A stretch of 64,000 nt of DNA from Peteryoungia aggregata LMG 23059 (GCF_030814435.1 NZ_JAUSUW010000008.1:149345-213344); one strand, 5' to 3'. Counted from the stretch's first letter, positions 32,589 through 42,631 are shown. Notes: generated by a model not told the origin, from the letters alone. Numbers and translations: made by a program.

Positions 32589-33641
32589 ATGAGCTGGCGC
32601 ATGCCGTCTGAAACCGCACGCCATGATCGGACCTGGATGGCCTTTCCCCGGGAGGGCACCACGCTTGGCAGTGGGGATGCGTGGAAAGAGACGGGCTACG
32701 CAGCGTGGACGGCAGTCGCGCACAGCGTCGCCGAATTCGAACCCGTCACCATGATTGTCGACCCATCCGAACGAGAACGCGCCCACCGAATGCTCGGCAG
32801 CCATATCGAGCAGGTCGAGATGCCGCTTGACGAGTTCTGGATGCGTGATTTCGGCCCGACCTTCGTGCTCGACGACGAACGCCCAACTGTCCTGGGTGCC
32901 GTCGACTGGGTCTTCAACGGTTGGGGCGATCACGGCTGGTCAGAGTGGAAGCAGTCGGCGGAGATCGCGCGGATGGTTACCGCCCATTGCGGTGCTGAAC
33001 TTGTATCCAGCCTGCTGGTCAATGAGGGTGGCGGCATCCATGTCGATGGAGAGGGAACCGTGCTCGTGACCGATACGGTACAGCTCGATCCCCGCCGCAA
33101 TCCCTATGCCGACAAGTCCCGCGTTGAAGCGGAACTTGCCCGCACGATCGGGGCATCCAAGGCAATCTGGCTGCCGCGAGGGCTGACCCGCGACTATCAA
33201 CCCTTCGGCACCTCCGGCCATGTGGACATCGTCGCCACCATTGCCGCCCCGGGCTTGCTGCTGGTGCATCGACAGCCCAATGCAGACCATCCCGACCACG
33301 CGGTGATGAAGGAGTTGCGCGCCCATCTTGCCGGCACGACGGATGCCCAAGGGCGCAAATGGACGATTCTCGACCTCGATGCGCCAACAGAGATCCGCGA
33401 TGAGGATGGTTTCGTCGACTACAGCTATGTCAATCATCTCGTCGTCAATGACGGCGTGATCGCCTGCGGTTTTGGCGACGAGAAGGCCGATGCTGCCGCC
33501 CGCGCCGTACTGGAACAGGCCTATCCCGGTCGCCGCGTAGTGACCGTCGATTCGCGCGCCATCTTCGCACGCGGCGGCGGCGTTCACTGCATCACCCAGC
33601 AGCAACCAGCTCTTCGGGGCGGAACCACAAGCGCGGCGTAG
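32589..33641 (+). CDS. aguA: Agmatine deiminase
   Basis: 350 aa from ATG 32589 with AAGGA upstream. Peptidylarginine-deiminase-like fold: RTWMAFPREGTTLGS, MPLDEFWMRDFGPTFVL, WVFNGWGDH, VNEGGGIHVDGEGTVLVTDT, TSGHVDIVA and a catalytic Cys334 in ARGGGVHCITQQQP. Converts agmatine to N-carbamoylputrescine on the way to putrescine. It sits between rluD and rpoH. Confidence 0.9.
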   Translation: MSWRMPSETARHDRTWMAFPREGTTLGSGDAWKETGYAAWTAVAHSVAEFEPVTMIVDPSERERAHRMLGSHIEQVEMPLDEFWMRDFGPTFVLDDERPTVLGAVDWVFNGWGDHGWSEWKQSAEIARMVTAHCGAELVSSLLVNEGGGIHVDGEGTVLVTDTVQLDPRRNPYADKSRVEAELARTIGASKAIWLPRGLTRDYQPFGTSGHVDIVATIAAPGLLLVHRQPNADHPDHAVMKELRAHLAGTTDAQGRKWTILDLDAPTEIRDEDGFVDYSYVNHLVVNDGVIACGFGDEKADAAARAVLEQAYPGRRVVTVDSRAIFARGGGVHCITQQQPALRGGTTSAA

Positions 33642-33841
33642 CGTTTTCGAACAACGTAAGCCTGACGCATCTCCGAAGCCATGCCCGTATTGACACTCCG
33701 TCACCGTGCTGCATGGGAACACATCCCTTGTATCGCCGTTTTGCCATACTTATCTGTTAGCTGGATTTCTGTGGGGAAGTGAGATCCACGGAGATCGGGC
33801 TCGCCGTTGCTTTGGGAGCTCAGAAGGAAAAGGGGTGCTTT

Positions 33842-34744
33842 ATGGCCCGCAATACGCTGCCGACCATCACTGCCGGAGAAGCCGGCCTCAATCGTTATCT
33901 CGACGAAATCCGCAAGTTCCCGATGCTGGAGCCGCAGGAAGAATACATGCTCGCCAAGCGTTACGCAGAGCATGGTGACCGCGACGCCGCCCACCGCCTC
34001 GTCACAAGCCATCTGCGCCTCGTGGCGAAGATTGCCATGGGTTATCGCGGCTACGGCCTGCCGATCGGCGAAGTCGTGTCCGAAGGCAATGTCGGCCTGA
34101 TGCAGGCCGTGAAGAAATTCGACCCCGAACGCGGTTTCCGCCTGGCGACCTATGCCATGTGGTGGATCAAGGCCTCGATCCAGGAATACATCCTGCGCTC
34201 CTGGTCGCTGGTGAAGATGGGCACGACCGCCAACCAGAAGCGCCTGTTCTTCAACCTGCGTCGCCTCAAGGGCAAGATCCAGGCGATCGAAGAAGGCGAC
34301 CTGAAGCCCGACCAGGTCACCGAAATCGCGACCAAGCTGAAGGTGTCCGAGGAAGAGGTCATCTCGATGAACCGCCGCCTCTCCGGTGACGCTTCGCTGA
34401 ACGCGCCCTTGCGCGCCGCCGAAGGCGAGAGCGGTCAATGGCAGGATTGGCTCGTCGACGACCATGACAGCCAGGAAGACGTTCTGATCGAGCAGGATGA
34501 ACTGGAGACCCGCCGCAGCATGCTGAAGCGGGCGATGAGCGTCCTCAACGACCGCGAACGCCGCATCTTCGAGGCTCGTCGCCTGGCCGAGGATCCTGTG
34601 ACGCTGGAAGAGCTCTCGGCCGAGTTCGACATCAGCCGCGAACGCGTCCGCCAGATCGAGGTCCGCGCCTTCGAAAAGGTCCAGGAAGCCGTTCAGAAGG
34701 ACGCTCTGGAGCGCGCCAAGGCGCTGCGGGTCGTCGAAGCCTGA
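33842..34744 (+). CDS. rpoH: RNA polymerase sigma factor RpoH (sigma-32)
   Basis: 300 aa from ATG 33842 (MARNTLPTITAGEAGLNRYL), preceded by an AAGGGG motif. Region 2 (HLRLVAKIAMGYRGYGLPIG, GNVGLMQAVKKFDPERGFRL, ATYAMWWIKASIQEYILRSW), the RpoH box QKRLFFNLRR, region 3 and a region 4 HTH (LEELSAEFDISRERVRQIEV). Directs heat-shock transcription. A TTGACA at 33690 upstream may be a -35 element, but I see no good -10 at 17 bp. Confidence 0.95.
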   Translation: MARNTLPTITAGEAGLNRYLDEIRKFPMLEPQEEYMLAKRYAEHGDRDAAHRLVTSHLRLVAKIAMGYRGYGLPIGEVVSEGNVGLMQAVKKFDPERGFRLATYAMWWIKASIQEYILRSWSLVKMGTTANQKRLFFNLRRLKGKIQAIEEGDLKPDQVTEIATKLKVSEEEVISMNRRLSGDASLNAPLRAAEGESGQWQDWLVDDHDSQEDVLIEQDELETRRSMLKRAMSVLNDRERRIFEARRLAEDPVTLEELSAEFDISRERVRQIEVRAFEKVQEAVQKDALERAKALRVVEA

Positions 34745-34774
34745 TGGCGTCCAAGAACTTATAGAAGTGATGCA

Positions 34775-34805
34775 GAGCCGTCCGGAAAACCGGGCGGCTT
34801 TCTCG
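34775..34805 (+). terminator. rpoH terminator
   Basis: AGCCGTCCGG and CCGGGCGGCT pair (one G-T wobble) around AAAA, followed by TTCTC, about 30 nt after the rpoH stop. Confidence 0.75.
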
Positions 34806-34835
34806 TTCGGGGTCTGGCTGGCGCCGCCGCCGCGA

Positions 34836-35618
34836 CTATTCCGCAGCCAGTTGCTGCCGCGAAAACACGAAGAGCCCCAGACCGGCAAGAACCAGCCCCC
34901 AGGTGATCAGCACCGCAAGCCCCAGCATCGCCGGCACTGCGGCCCCGCCCGCCAGCAGCCAGTCCCTGAGCGCCTGCGCGGCATAACTCGGGAAGGGCAT
35001 GCGGTCGGCATCAGCGCCGAGATAAAGCTGAAGCAGCGTCGAACCGATCGCCAGCAGGAACGCCGGGATGACGGCGGCAATCATCGAGCGGAAGACGATA
35101 ACGAGCGCTGCAACCAGCGCCGCGAGCACTGAGAGTTCCAGGAATGCGATCCCGAATGCCACCACCAGCGTGATCAACGAGCCCGCGCCAACCTCAAGGG
35201 CTTGGCCCTGCAGAATGGCAAACAGCACACTCAGCACCATGTCGCCGACCACGGCCAGCAGGAGACCGAACGCCAGCCAGACAAGGCAGATCAGCAGCTT
35301 TGCGGCAAAGAGATGCGACCGCGCATGCCTGGGCACCAGCAACCTCCAGGTCGCGTATCGATACTCAAGGAAAAACACCGAGGCGATCCCAAGGGCAAAG
35401 AGCAGATGTCCGAGCGAGTTCCCGGACAGGCTGAGACTCTTCGCCGCCGAAAGGAAGACGTCGACATTCCCAGACTGCCGCCCCAGACGCAGATAGACGA
35501 AGCCAGCGATGACCAGCTTCACCAACAACGCAACAAGCGGTACGGCCAGGAAGCCCCAGAAGAGGGTGCCCGGCTGTCGCATAAGCTTGAGCATTTCGGC
35601 CTTCAGAAGGGGGTTCAT
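34836..35618 (-). CDS. ABC transporter permease (ABC-2 type)
   Basis: 260 aa from ATG 35618 (MNPLLKAEMLKLMRQPGTLF) with GGAGG upstream; overlaps the ATPase stop by 4 bp. Six predicted membrane helices and the ABC-2 pattern of an N-terminal cytoplasmic helix followed by the FFLEYRYATWRLLVPRHARS loop. Together with the upstream ATPase it forms a two-gene exporter like the bacitracin-type systems. The substrate is unknown. Confidence 0.85.
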   Translation of the reverse strand: MNPLLKAEMLKLMRQPGTLFWGFLAVPLVALLVKLVIAGFVYLRLGRQSGNVDVFLSAAKSLSLSGNSLGHLLFALGIASVFFLEYRYATWRLLVPRHARSHLFAAKLLICLVWLAFGLLLAVVGDMVLSVLFAILQGQALEVGAGSLITLVVAFGIAFLELSVLAALVAALVIVFRSMIAAVIPAFLLAIGSTLLQLYLGADADRMPFPSYAAQALRDWLLAGGAAVPAMLGLAVLITWGLVLAGLGLFVFSRQQLAAE

Positions 35619-36577
35619 GAGCGCGCCTCCCGCGTCTCGGACAGGAAGACGGTTTCGAGATCCGGCTTGATCCACTTGGCCTCATGAATGCGCACGCCTG
35701 CATTCGCGAGGGACAGGATCAGATCAGGGACCTCCGCCCGCTCGATCCGCACATAGACCCCACCTTCACCTGGTTCGGCTTTCTCTCCAAGACGGGCAAG
35801 CTCTCCAAGACGGGCAAGCAAAGCCTCCGGCGCCTCCACCTTCAGCCAGAAGCGTCCGTCACGGTCGAGCAGATCGGCAACGGCGCCCTCAGCGACGAGC
35901 ACGCCCCGCTGCAGGATGGCAACCCGGTCACAGACCCGTTCCACCTCATCCAGCAGATGGCTGGAGAGGAGCACTGTCAGGCCGTCGCGATGCGCCAGTT
36001 CATGGATCAGGGCACGCATCTCCAGAATGCCGTCAGGATCGAGACCATTGGTCGGTTCGTCGAGGATGATCGCCTCCGGCTGGCCAATCAGAGCACAACC
36101 GATCCCGAGGCGCTGCTTCATGCCCAACGAGAAGCCGGAGACGGCCTTGTCTGCCGCCTTCTCCAGCCCAATTCGCCGCAGCACCGGTTCGACCAGCGCG
36201 GACGTGCCCGTGGCGCGCGCCAGCATCTGAAGATGCTCCCGGGCCGTGAGAAACGGATAGAAGCTTGGTGTTTCGATCAGCATGCCGAGACGGCTGCGAT
36301 GCGTGGCCGTGGCAGTCTCGCCGAAAATCTGGACCTCGCCGCGATCGGGCCTCAGCAACCCGGCCAGAATTCTCAGGAGCGTACTCTTGCCGGCCCCATT
36401 CGGGCCGAGAAGGCCATAGACGACGCCCTGGGGAATGGAAAGGCTGAGGCCATCCAGCGCCTGCACGGCGCCGCCACCATGCCCGAAGCCCTTGCTGACC
36501 GACATGAAGGCGATTGCCGCAGCCCCACCCGGATCGACGGATCGACGCGCCACCACGCTCTGCGTCTGTACTGACAT
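35615..36577 (-). CDS. ABC transporter ATP-binding protein (BcrA/CcmA-like)
   Basis: 320 aa. Walker A GPNGAGKST, signature SGFSLGMKQRLGIG, Walker B EAIILDEPTNGLDPDG and LLSSHLLDEVERVCDR. A C-terminal extension of about 80 residues includes LARLGELARLGEKAEPGEGG, produced by an 18-bp tandem duplication (35784-35819). First gene of the two-gene exporter; the permease follows with a 4-bp overlap. Confidence 0.9.
   Translation of the reverse strand: MSVQTQSVVARRSVDPGGAAAIAFMSVSKGFGHGGGAVQALDGLSLSIPQGVVYGLLGPNGAGKSTLLRILAGLLRPDRGEVQIFGETATATHRSRLGMLIETPSFYPFLTAREHLQMLARATGTSALVEPVLRRIGLEKAADKAVSGFSLGMKQRLGIGCALIGQPEAIILDEPTNGLDPDGILEMRALIHELAHRDGLTVLLSSHLLDEVERVCDRVAILQRGVLVAEGAVADLLDRDGRFWLKVEAPEALLARLGELARLGEKAEPGEGGVYVRIERAEVPDLILSLANAGVRIHEAKWIKPDLETVFLSETREARS
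35784..35819. repeat. 18-bp perfect tandem duplication inside the ABC ATPase gene
   Basis: CTCTCCAAGACGGGCAAG occurs twice in direct succession (35784-35801, 35802-35819), adding six residues in frame. Confidence 0.9.
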
Positions 36578-36669
36578 GGCATCTTCCCTGCTGTTGAGTG
36601 GGCATCCTCGCGGTCAGGATGGCGAAGGCCCGCACTCACGCGGTACTTCCGGCACCGTGATCCAGGCAC

Positions 36670-36706
36670 AAAAAGAAAGATCCGCCGGACAACTCCCGGC
36701 GGATCT
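36670..36706 (-). terminator. Terminator of the large acidic membrane-protein gene
   Basis: AGATCCGCCGG (36678-36688) and CCGGCGGATCT (36696-36706) form a perfect 11-bp stem; on the minus strand it is followed by TTCTTTTTG. It lies 27 nt past the minus-strand stop at 36733. Confidence 0.85.
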
Positions 36707-36732
36707 TGTGAAGAAGGCCGCGCGACCGACCG

Positions 36733-39312
36733 TCAGTTGGCCGGCGCAAGCGCTGCCCACTCCCGCATGACCTGGTCGAAGACATTGCCGCCCGTCGTAC
36801 CCTTGTCCAGCGTGATCAGGGCCCGTCTGCCATTGCGGTAGGTGACGGGAATGTCGATCCAGCCGCGCGTGGACAGAAGCTCCATGTTGCGCTTCACCAC
36901 ATCCTCGAAGTCGTTCAGCGCCACCAGATAGGTGTCGTCGGTCACCTTGGCTGTCACCGCAACAAGCGGATCACCCCGGTCCTGTTCGGTACGCTTCATT
37001 GCAATCCGCTGGAGATTCTCGATCGCACCACCTTCAAAATCCGGCGGCACGGAGAAGACCACTTCGATGATGTGGCTCGCCGGCAGGGAATTGTCAGTGT
37101 TTCGCTTGACCGTCAGCAGCGCTGAAATGCCCCGCTCCGGCACGTTGATACGGCCCTGGATCTGAGGATCGGGCCGGCCGTCCGGGCCGTTTTCGCGGAC
37201 TGCGGTCCAGCTGATCGAACCCGGGACAGCAACCGGCGTCGCCTGGCCGATACGCTCCTCGTAGAGGAACAGCTTTTCGCCACCGGCAACAGCGGCGGTA
37301 TTGGCAGCCGTCCCCGGCGTTTGCGTTGGCGCGGCGCCATTGGTGGCCGCCGGCGCATCGTTCGGTTCAACGGTCGAGGCGACCGTCTGAGACGACACCG
37401 AGCGTCCCTCGGCTGGCGCGCCCTCGATCGGTGCAGAGCCTACGCCCTCGTCGATCTCCGTGCCGTCAGCCTGCAGCCGCTGGGTGAATTTCTGGTCGGT
37501 TGCGCCGTCGGCAGGCGGTGTGGCCGCAGTTTCGGCGGCAGGTGCTTGCGCTGCCGGCTCCGGCGTCGCAGGCGTGGCAGCCGGCGGTTCCGGCGTCGCT
37601 TCGGGCGGCGCAATTTCGCCGGTCAGGTTGGCAACCATGCCGCCAATGTCGTCACGCAGGCTCCAGGCCAGATAACCTCCGCCGGCGACAAGCGCGACCA
37701 CCAGGCCTCCAACGATGACAGGCGCGAAGTTGCGGCGCTTCTTCGGCTCCAGGCGATAGGCCGGCTGCTGCCCATACCCGCTGACCAGTGCCTCCATGCC
37801 GTCGGCCTGGCCCGCGACATCAACCTGCGCGCCCTTGGCACTCGGTGCGAAGCTGTTGATGTGCTCGTCCCATTCGGAGGAAGCCAGGGCGCCCGCCGGG
37901 GCCGAAGAGCCAATCGCATCGCCCTGCGGCGTCTTCGCCGCATCGGCGTGATCCTGGAACCACTGACTGAAATCGTCGGGATCGACAGACGCAGCAGCGA
38001 CAGGAGCAGCCGTCAGGCTGCCCAGCACCACCGGATCGGCCTCGGGAAGGCGCAGGCCTTCCGGGGCAATGAAATCGCCGTGGCTTTCGACATGCGCAGG
38101 CTCTTGATAGGCCGGGAATTCATCTGTCGGCGTATAGGACACCGAAGGACCGGCATCGATCTCGGGCAGCTCCGGCACGCGGTTTGCCGCCGTCTCCGTG
38201 ACAGTGGGGATGTCCCAGCTCGCGACAGGGATCGAAGGCGCAGCATCCAGAGCCCTGCTTTGCAGCCAGTCCTCGACCGAATCGACACGGGGACCAACAG
38301 CCGGGCTCTCTGCAGGCCGTGAAGCCTCGATCTCGGGCAGTTCGTCGGCGACCGGCGCAACCGCTGCTCCATGAAGCGGCTCCGCATAAGTCATATCGAT
38401 CTGCGGCGCCTCGGACGCAATGACGTTGTCCTGGAAAGGCTCGGCAGACGGCTGCTCCTCCCAGGCAGGCAAGGAGGGGCCGGGTTCTTCGGCCTGAGAC
38501 CAGGCTTCCTCGGCCGTCGGCGCCGTGTTGAAGTGTTCCGGCACGACGAGCGATGCCGGTTCAACGGTGGGTTCCGTTTCTACGGGCGGCGCCGGTGCAG
38601 GCTCCTCGGCGACCTCTTCTTCCGGACGGCTATCATACAGCCCGGCATAATCGGTTTCTGCGGCGTCCTGACCGAAGTTCGGTTCGGCACGCCAGCCGCT
38701 GTCGGCCACCACCTCGGTTGCGATGGCAGGCGGCACCTCGTCAGCAACCGGCTCGTAAGCAGGCTGGTCCTCTACCGGCAGATCCGCTGAAGTCTCATCC
38801 GCGAAGGGGGCGTCGGCTACAGGTTCGTCACGCAGTTCCTCGGCAGGCTCTGGCGATGCCGCAGGTTCGGCCATATGGGCATCCGCCCAGTCATCGCCAG
38901 AGACAGCCGGAGCAACGGGTTCGGACGCATATTCATGGGGAGCCGCAGGCAGGGCGTCTGCGACAGGTTGCTCTTCGGCAACCGCTGCGACCTCATCCAT
39001 TTCGGCTGCGGGTTCAGACCAGGCAGGCGCGGCAACCACGACAGGAGCCACGGCTGCAACCGGCATGGCCACCTGCGGAGCCTCGTCAACAGCCGGCAAA
39101 GCCTCTGCATGTTCCGCCTCGACATCCCGAATGGCCGCATCGAGCTTGTCCAGCTGGCGCTGCAGCATGTGCTCGGGCGGGCGCGGTGACATGTTCTCGA
39201 GCTGCCGAACGACAGCGGCGCGTGCCTTTTCATAGACCCGCGCGCGCATCTCCGGAGTATTGTTCGAGAGCCCGTCAACGGCCCGTCGAATCACTGCGAT
39301 AAAGTCAGCCAT
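36733..39312 (-). CDS. Large acidic, Pro/Ala/Glu-rich single-pass membrane protein
   Basis: 859 aa from ATG 39312 (MADFIAVIRRAVDGLSNNTP). The N-terminal ~75 residues are a conserved-looking helical region (MRARVYEKARAAVVRQLENM, LQRQLDKLDAAIRDVE). Then come about 450 residues of low-complexity acidic sequence, a single membrane helix (about 527-551, VIVGGLVVALVAGGGYLAW), a Pro/Ala linker, and a folded C-terminal domain (about 690-859, GSISWTAVRENGPDGRPDPQ, ISALLTVKRNTDNSLPASH, WIDIPVTYRNGRRALITLDK). Likely a periplasmic domain on a long intrinsically disordered cytoplasmic region. Family unknown to me beyond rhizobial conservation; it lies downstream of purA. Confidence 0.72.
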   Translation of the reverse strand: MADFIAVIRRAVDGLSNNTPEMRARVYEKARAAVVRQLENMSPRPPEHMLQRQLDKLDAAIRDVEAEHAEALPAVDEAPQVAMPVAAVAPVVVAAPAWSEPAAEMDEVAAVAEEQPVADALPAAPHEYASEPVAPAVSGDDWADAHMAEPAASPEPAEELRDEPVADAPFADETSADLPVEDQPAYEPVADEVPPAIATEVVADSGWRAEPNFGQDAAETDYAGLYDSRPEEEVAEEPAPAPPVETEPTVEPASLVVPEHFNTAPTAEEAWSQAEEPGPSLPAWEEQPSAEPFQDNVIASEAPQIDMTYAEPLHGAAVAPVADELPEIEASRPAESPAVGPRVDSVEDWLQSRALDAAPSIPVASWDIPTVTETAANRVPELPEIDAGPSVSYTPTDEFPAYQEPAHVESHGDFIAPEGLRLPEADPVVLGSLTAAPVAAASVDPDDFSQWFQDHADAAKTPQGDAIGSSAPAGALASSEWDEHINSFAPSAKGAQVDVAGQADGMEALVSGYGQQPAYRLEPKKRRNFAPVIVGGLVVALVAGGGYLAWSLRDDIGGMVANLTGEIAPPEATPEPPAATPATPEPAAQAPAAETAATPPADGATDQKFTQRLQADGTEIDEGVGSAPIEGAPAEGRSVSSQTVASTVEPNDAPAATNGAAPTQTPGTAANTAAVAGGEKLFLYEERIGQATPVAVPGSISWTAVRENGPDGRPDPQIQGRINVPERGISALLTVKRNTDNSLPASHIIEVVFSVPPDFEGGAIENLQRIAMKRTEQDRGDPLVAVTAKVTDDTYLVALNDFEDVVKRNMELLSTRGWIDIPVTYRNGRRALITLDKGTTGGNVFDQVMREWAALAPAN

Positions 39313-39373
39313 CAGCACTTTCTCTAAGGTGCCGGCCCGCTGAGAGCCGGCAAAACTTTACTAAATTCCGAGA

Positions 39374-40672
39374 TTAGTCCTCGAAGGGGTCCGTCACAAG
39401 TATTGTGTCGTCGCGTTCGGGACTTGTCGACAGGAGGGCGACCGGAGCACCGATCAGCTCTTCCACCTGGCGCACATACTTGATCGCCTGGGCCGGCAGA
39501 TCCGCCCATTTCCGGGCTCCGACGGTCGATTCCTTCCAGCCTTCGAGCGTGATGTAGACAGGCTCGACTCGCGCCTGGGCCGCCTGCGCGGCAGGCAGAT
39601 AGTCGATTTCCTGACCATCAAGCTTGTAGCCGACGCAGATTTTCAGCTCTTCCAGACCATCGAGAACGTCGAGTTTGGTGAGCGCAATGCCAGTGATTCC
39701 ATTGGTGGCGACCGACTGGCGCACGAGCGCTGCATCGAACCAGCCGCAACGACGCTTGCGCCCCGTGACGGTGCCGAACTCATGGCCCTTCTCGCCCAGG
39801 AACTGTCCGACTTCGTCATGCAGCTCCGTCGGGAACGGCCCCTCGCCGACGCGCGTCGTATAGGCCTTGGTGATCCCGAGGATATAGCCGAGCGAACCCG
39901 GGCCCATACCGGAACCGGCAGCGGCCTGGCCAGCCACGGTGTTGGACGAAGTCACGAAGGGATAGGTGCCGTGATCGATGTCGAGCAGCGAGCCCTGCGC
40001 GCCTTCGAACAGGATGCGCGAGCCCTTGCGGCGCTCCTTGTCGAGCAGCACCCAGACCGAATCCATGAAGGGCAGCACGCGATCAGCGATCGAGGTCAGC
40101 TCTTCCATGATCGTCTTGTGCTCGATTTCGGCCACGCCGAAACCGCGACGCAGGGCATTGTGGTGGGTGAGAATCCGATCAACCTTGCCGTCAAGCGCAT
40201 CGAGATCAGCCAGATCCATGACGCGGATCGCGCGACGACCGACCTTGTCTTCGTAAGCCGGGCCAATGCCGCGGCGAGTCGTGCCGATCTTGGTGCCGCT
40301 GTTGGAGGCCGCATCCTCGCGCATGCCGTCGAGTTCGCGGTGCAGCGAGAGAATGAGCGTGGCGTTTTCAGCGATTCGCAGATTGTCAGGGGTCACTTCG
40401 ACGCCCTGATCCTTCAGCCGGCCGATTTCGGCGATCAGCGCATGCGGATCGACGACCACGCCATTGCCGATGACGGCCTTCTTGCCGGGTCTTACGACGC
40501 CCGAGGGAAGCAGGGACAATTTGTAGGAAACGCCGTCGATGACGAGCGTGTGGCCGGCATTGTGTCCGCCCTGGAAGCGAACCACGATGTCCGCACGTTC
40601 GGAGAGCCAGTCGACAATCTTGCCCTTGCCCTCGTCACCCCATTGCGAACCAATCACCACGACATTCGTCAT
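39374..40672 (-). CDS. purA: Adenylosuccinate synthetase
   Basis: 432 aa from ATG 40672 (an adjacent GTG at 40675 precedes it). P-loop [15 protein letters not shown], then [43 protein letters not shown] and [13 protein letters not shown], all diagnostic. First committed step from IMP to AMP. Confidence 0.97.
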   Translation of the reverse strand: MTNVVVIGSQWGDEGKGKIVDWLSERADIVVRFQGGHNAGHTLVIDGVSYKLSLLPSGVVRPGKKAVIGNGVVVDPHALIAEIGRLKDQGVEVTPDNLRIAENATLILSLHRELDGMREDAASNSGTKIGTTRRGIGPAYEDKVGRRAIRVMDLADLDALDGKVDRILTHHNALRRGFGVAEIEHKTIMEELTSIADRVLPFMDSVWVLLDKERRKGSRILFEGAQGSLLDIDHGTYPFVTSSNTVAGQAAAGSGMGPGSLGYILGITKAYTTRVGEGPFPTELHDEVGQFLGEKGHEFGTVTGRKRRCGWFDAALVRQSVATNGITGIALTKLDVLDGLEELKICVGYKLDGQEIDYLPAAQAAQARVEPVYITLEGWKESTVGARKWADLPAQAIKYVRQVEELIGAPVALLSTSPERDDTILVTDPFED

Positions 40673-40887
40673 CACATAATCCTGTATAATGCGCAGCGCC
40701 TGCGCCTACCCAAACCCGCGCATCTATACTGTGTTGTTTTTGGGAAATCGACCCGTCTTGACGGTCGATTTGGCTTTTTGCGTGACAAAGCATGCCCCCT
40801 CGCCTATTTCGAAGGCAATTCGCGCCACGCGGAACCGGGAGGAAACGGGTTCGGCGGTCGGTGCCGGCCTGCAGGGAAGAGACGCCT

Positions 40888-41784
40888 TTGCCCATCCGCG
40901 CATACAGCTTTCTCGTCATCACCACCCTTCTCTGGGGCGGCAACACCATCGCCGGCAAGCTGGCCATCGGCCATGTCAGCCCCATGGTGCTGAGCTTCGG
41001 CCGCTGGGCACTGGCAACGCTCATCATCGCATCCATTGCAATCCCGCAGATCCGCAAGGACTGGGACGTGCTGAAGGCAAACTGGAAGCTGCTCGCCTTC
41101 TACGGGGCCGTCGGCTACGCCGCCTTCAACGGCTTCCTCTACACGGCTCTCAAATATACCAGCGCCGTCAATGGTGCGATCGAACAGGGCGCAATCCCCG
41201 TTCTGATCTTCGTCATCAACTTCCTGCTCTTCCGCATCGCGGTCTCGGCGGTCCAGATCCTCGGCTTCCTGATCAGCTTCGTCGGCGCGGCCGTCACAGC
41301 CTCGCATGGCAATCTGCAGACCCTTTTGACCCTGACGTTGAACTATGGCGACCTGCTGATGCTCTTTGCCGGCATTGCCTATGCGATCTACACCGTTTCG
41401 CTGCGCTGGAAACCGCCGGTGCATTGGAAGAGCCTGATGGCCGTGCCGGCGCTTGCCGCCGCCGTCACCTGCCTGCCGCTTCTCTGGTGGGAAGCGGGAC
41501 GCGGCGAACTGATCCTGCCCGACACGCGCGGTTGGCTGATCATCCTCTATGCCGGTCTCTTCCCCTCGCTGATTTCGCAGATCCTCTACATCAAGGGCGT
41601 GGAAGGCATTGGCGCCAACCGCGCCGGGCTCTTCATCAACCTCGTCCCGGTCTTCGGCACGCTTCTGTCGATCACCATCCTCGGTGAGACCCTCGAAGTC
41701 TTCCACATCGTGGCACTCGTGCTCGTGCTCGGCGGCATCGCCATTGCCGAATGGGGCAAGCCGGCATCGAAACCGGCCGCCTGA
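40888..41784 (+). CDS. DMT-superfamily permease (EamA)
   Basis: About 298 aa from TTG 40888 (MPIRAYSFLVITTLLWGGNT), which has AGGGA about 10 nt upstream; an in-frame ATG at 40792 would add 32 basic, non-membrane residues. Ten hydrophobic helices as two EamA repeats (LLWGGNTIAGKLAIG; LILPDTRGWLIILYAGLFPS, PVFGTLLSITILGETLEVFH). Metabolite exporter of unknown substrate. Divergent from purA. Confidence 0.85.
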   Translation: MPIRAYSFLVITTLLWGGNTIAGKLAIGHVSPMVLSFGRWALATLIIASIAIPQIRKDWDVLKANWKLLAFYGAVGYAAFNGFLYTALKYTSAVNGAIEQGAIPVLIFVINFLLFRIAVSAVQILGFLISFVGAAVTASHGNLQTLLTLTLNYGDLLMLFAGIAYAIYTVSLRWKPPVHWKSLMAVPALAAAVTCLPLLWWEAGRGELILPDTRGWLIILYAGLFPSLISQILYIKGVEGIGANRAGLFINLVPVFGTLLSITILGETLEVFHIVALVLVLGGIAIAEWGKPASKPAA

Positions 41785-41801
41785 AACGCCTCCATCGGCA
41801 G

Positions 41802-42578
41802 CTAGGGTTGCGGTCCGACTGACAGGATTTCGACGCGACCGCCCTCCAGCCGTGCCGCCGTCAGACGCCCCGTGTGATAGCAATGCGTATCGAGGCTGAC
41901 ACGATTCGGACCGGTAAAGGCCTCCCGCATCGGCGTATGTCCATGAAAGACGCGGACGGGGAGACCCGGCCCGAGATCGAGAAACGACCGGCGGATCCAC
42001 ATCAGATCATCGTCGGTCTGCTCCGAAAGGGGACGACCGGGGCGAATGCCGGCATGGGCAAAGACATCGCGTCCCATGGTCAGAAGCACCGGCAATCCGC
42101 GCAGGAACTCCATATGACTTCCGGGAACCGCGTGCCGGGCCGCCTCGCGCAACTGGTGGTTCGAGCCATTCAGGTTACCCGCTGCATCCACATCCAGCCC
42201 GTAGGACCGCAGCGTTTCCACGCCGCCATGATCCAGCAGCCAGTCACCGGCAGGGTCACCTTCCAGATAGGACAGGAAAGCATCGTCATGATTGCCGCGC
42301 AGGCAGACACGGTCGAAACCGACCGGCGCCGAAGCCGTGAGATGATAGAGGACCGCAGCCGATTTCGGCCCGCGATCGACGTAATCACCCAGCATGACGA
42401 TGAGCTTTTGGCCATCGACGGAGGCAGCGTCCTCATGGATGAGATCCTCCAGCGCCAGTAGCTGATCGAGACAACCATGGACGTCACCGATTGCGTAGAC
42501 ACGCATGTAATCGGCCGGCTCAAGCACCAGCCGCGGCGGCCTGCCGCTTGCCGTAAGGCCAAGAGCATCGTCGACCAT
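41802..42578 (-). CDS. PPP-family serine/threonine-type metallophosphatase
   Basis: 258 aa. Complete PPP metal-site motifs: YAIGDVHGCLDQLL, VMLGDYVDRGP, LRGNHDDAFL and VFHGHTPM, with a final His in THCYHTG. Close in layout to bacterial PrpA/PrpB-type and ApaH-like phosphatases. An internal Met (MRVYAIGDVHG, 42506) could be the start. Substrate unknown. Convergent with the EamA permease. Confidence 0.88.
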   Translation of the reverse strand: MVDDALGLTASGRPPRLVLEPADYMRVYAIGDVHGCLDQLLALEDLIHEDAASVDGQKLIVMLGDYVDRGPKSAAVLYHLTASAPVGFDRVCLRGNHDDAFLSYLEGDPAGDWLLDHGGVETLRSYGLDVDAAGNLNGSNHQLREAARHAVPGSHMEFLRGLPVLLTMGRDVFAHAGIRPGRPLSEQTDDDLMWIRRSFLDLGPGLPVRVFHGHTPMREAFTGPNRVSLDTHCYHTGRLTAARLEGGRVEILSVGPQP

Positions 42579-42631
42579 CGGGGGTTCCCTTCCTCTAGCA
42601 CTCTGCTTCCGCAGAGAAGCGCAGACAAACG

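Noticed and set aside
33690..33695. TTGACA upstream of rpoH as a -35 box
   Set aside because: No acceptable -10 hexamer at 16-18 bp; kept only as a remark in the rpoH entry.
39330..39352. TGCCGGC/GCCGGCA stem after purA as a terminator
   Set aside because: Symmetric but with no T-run on the minus strand; purA may read through into the downstream gene.
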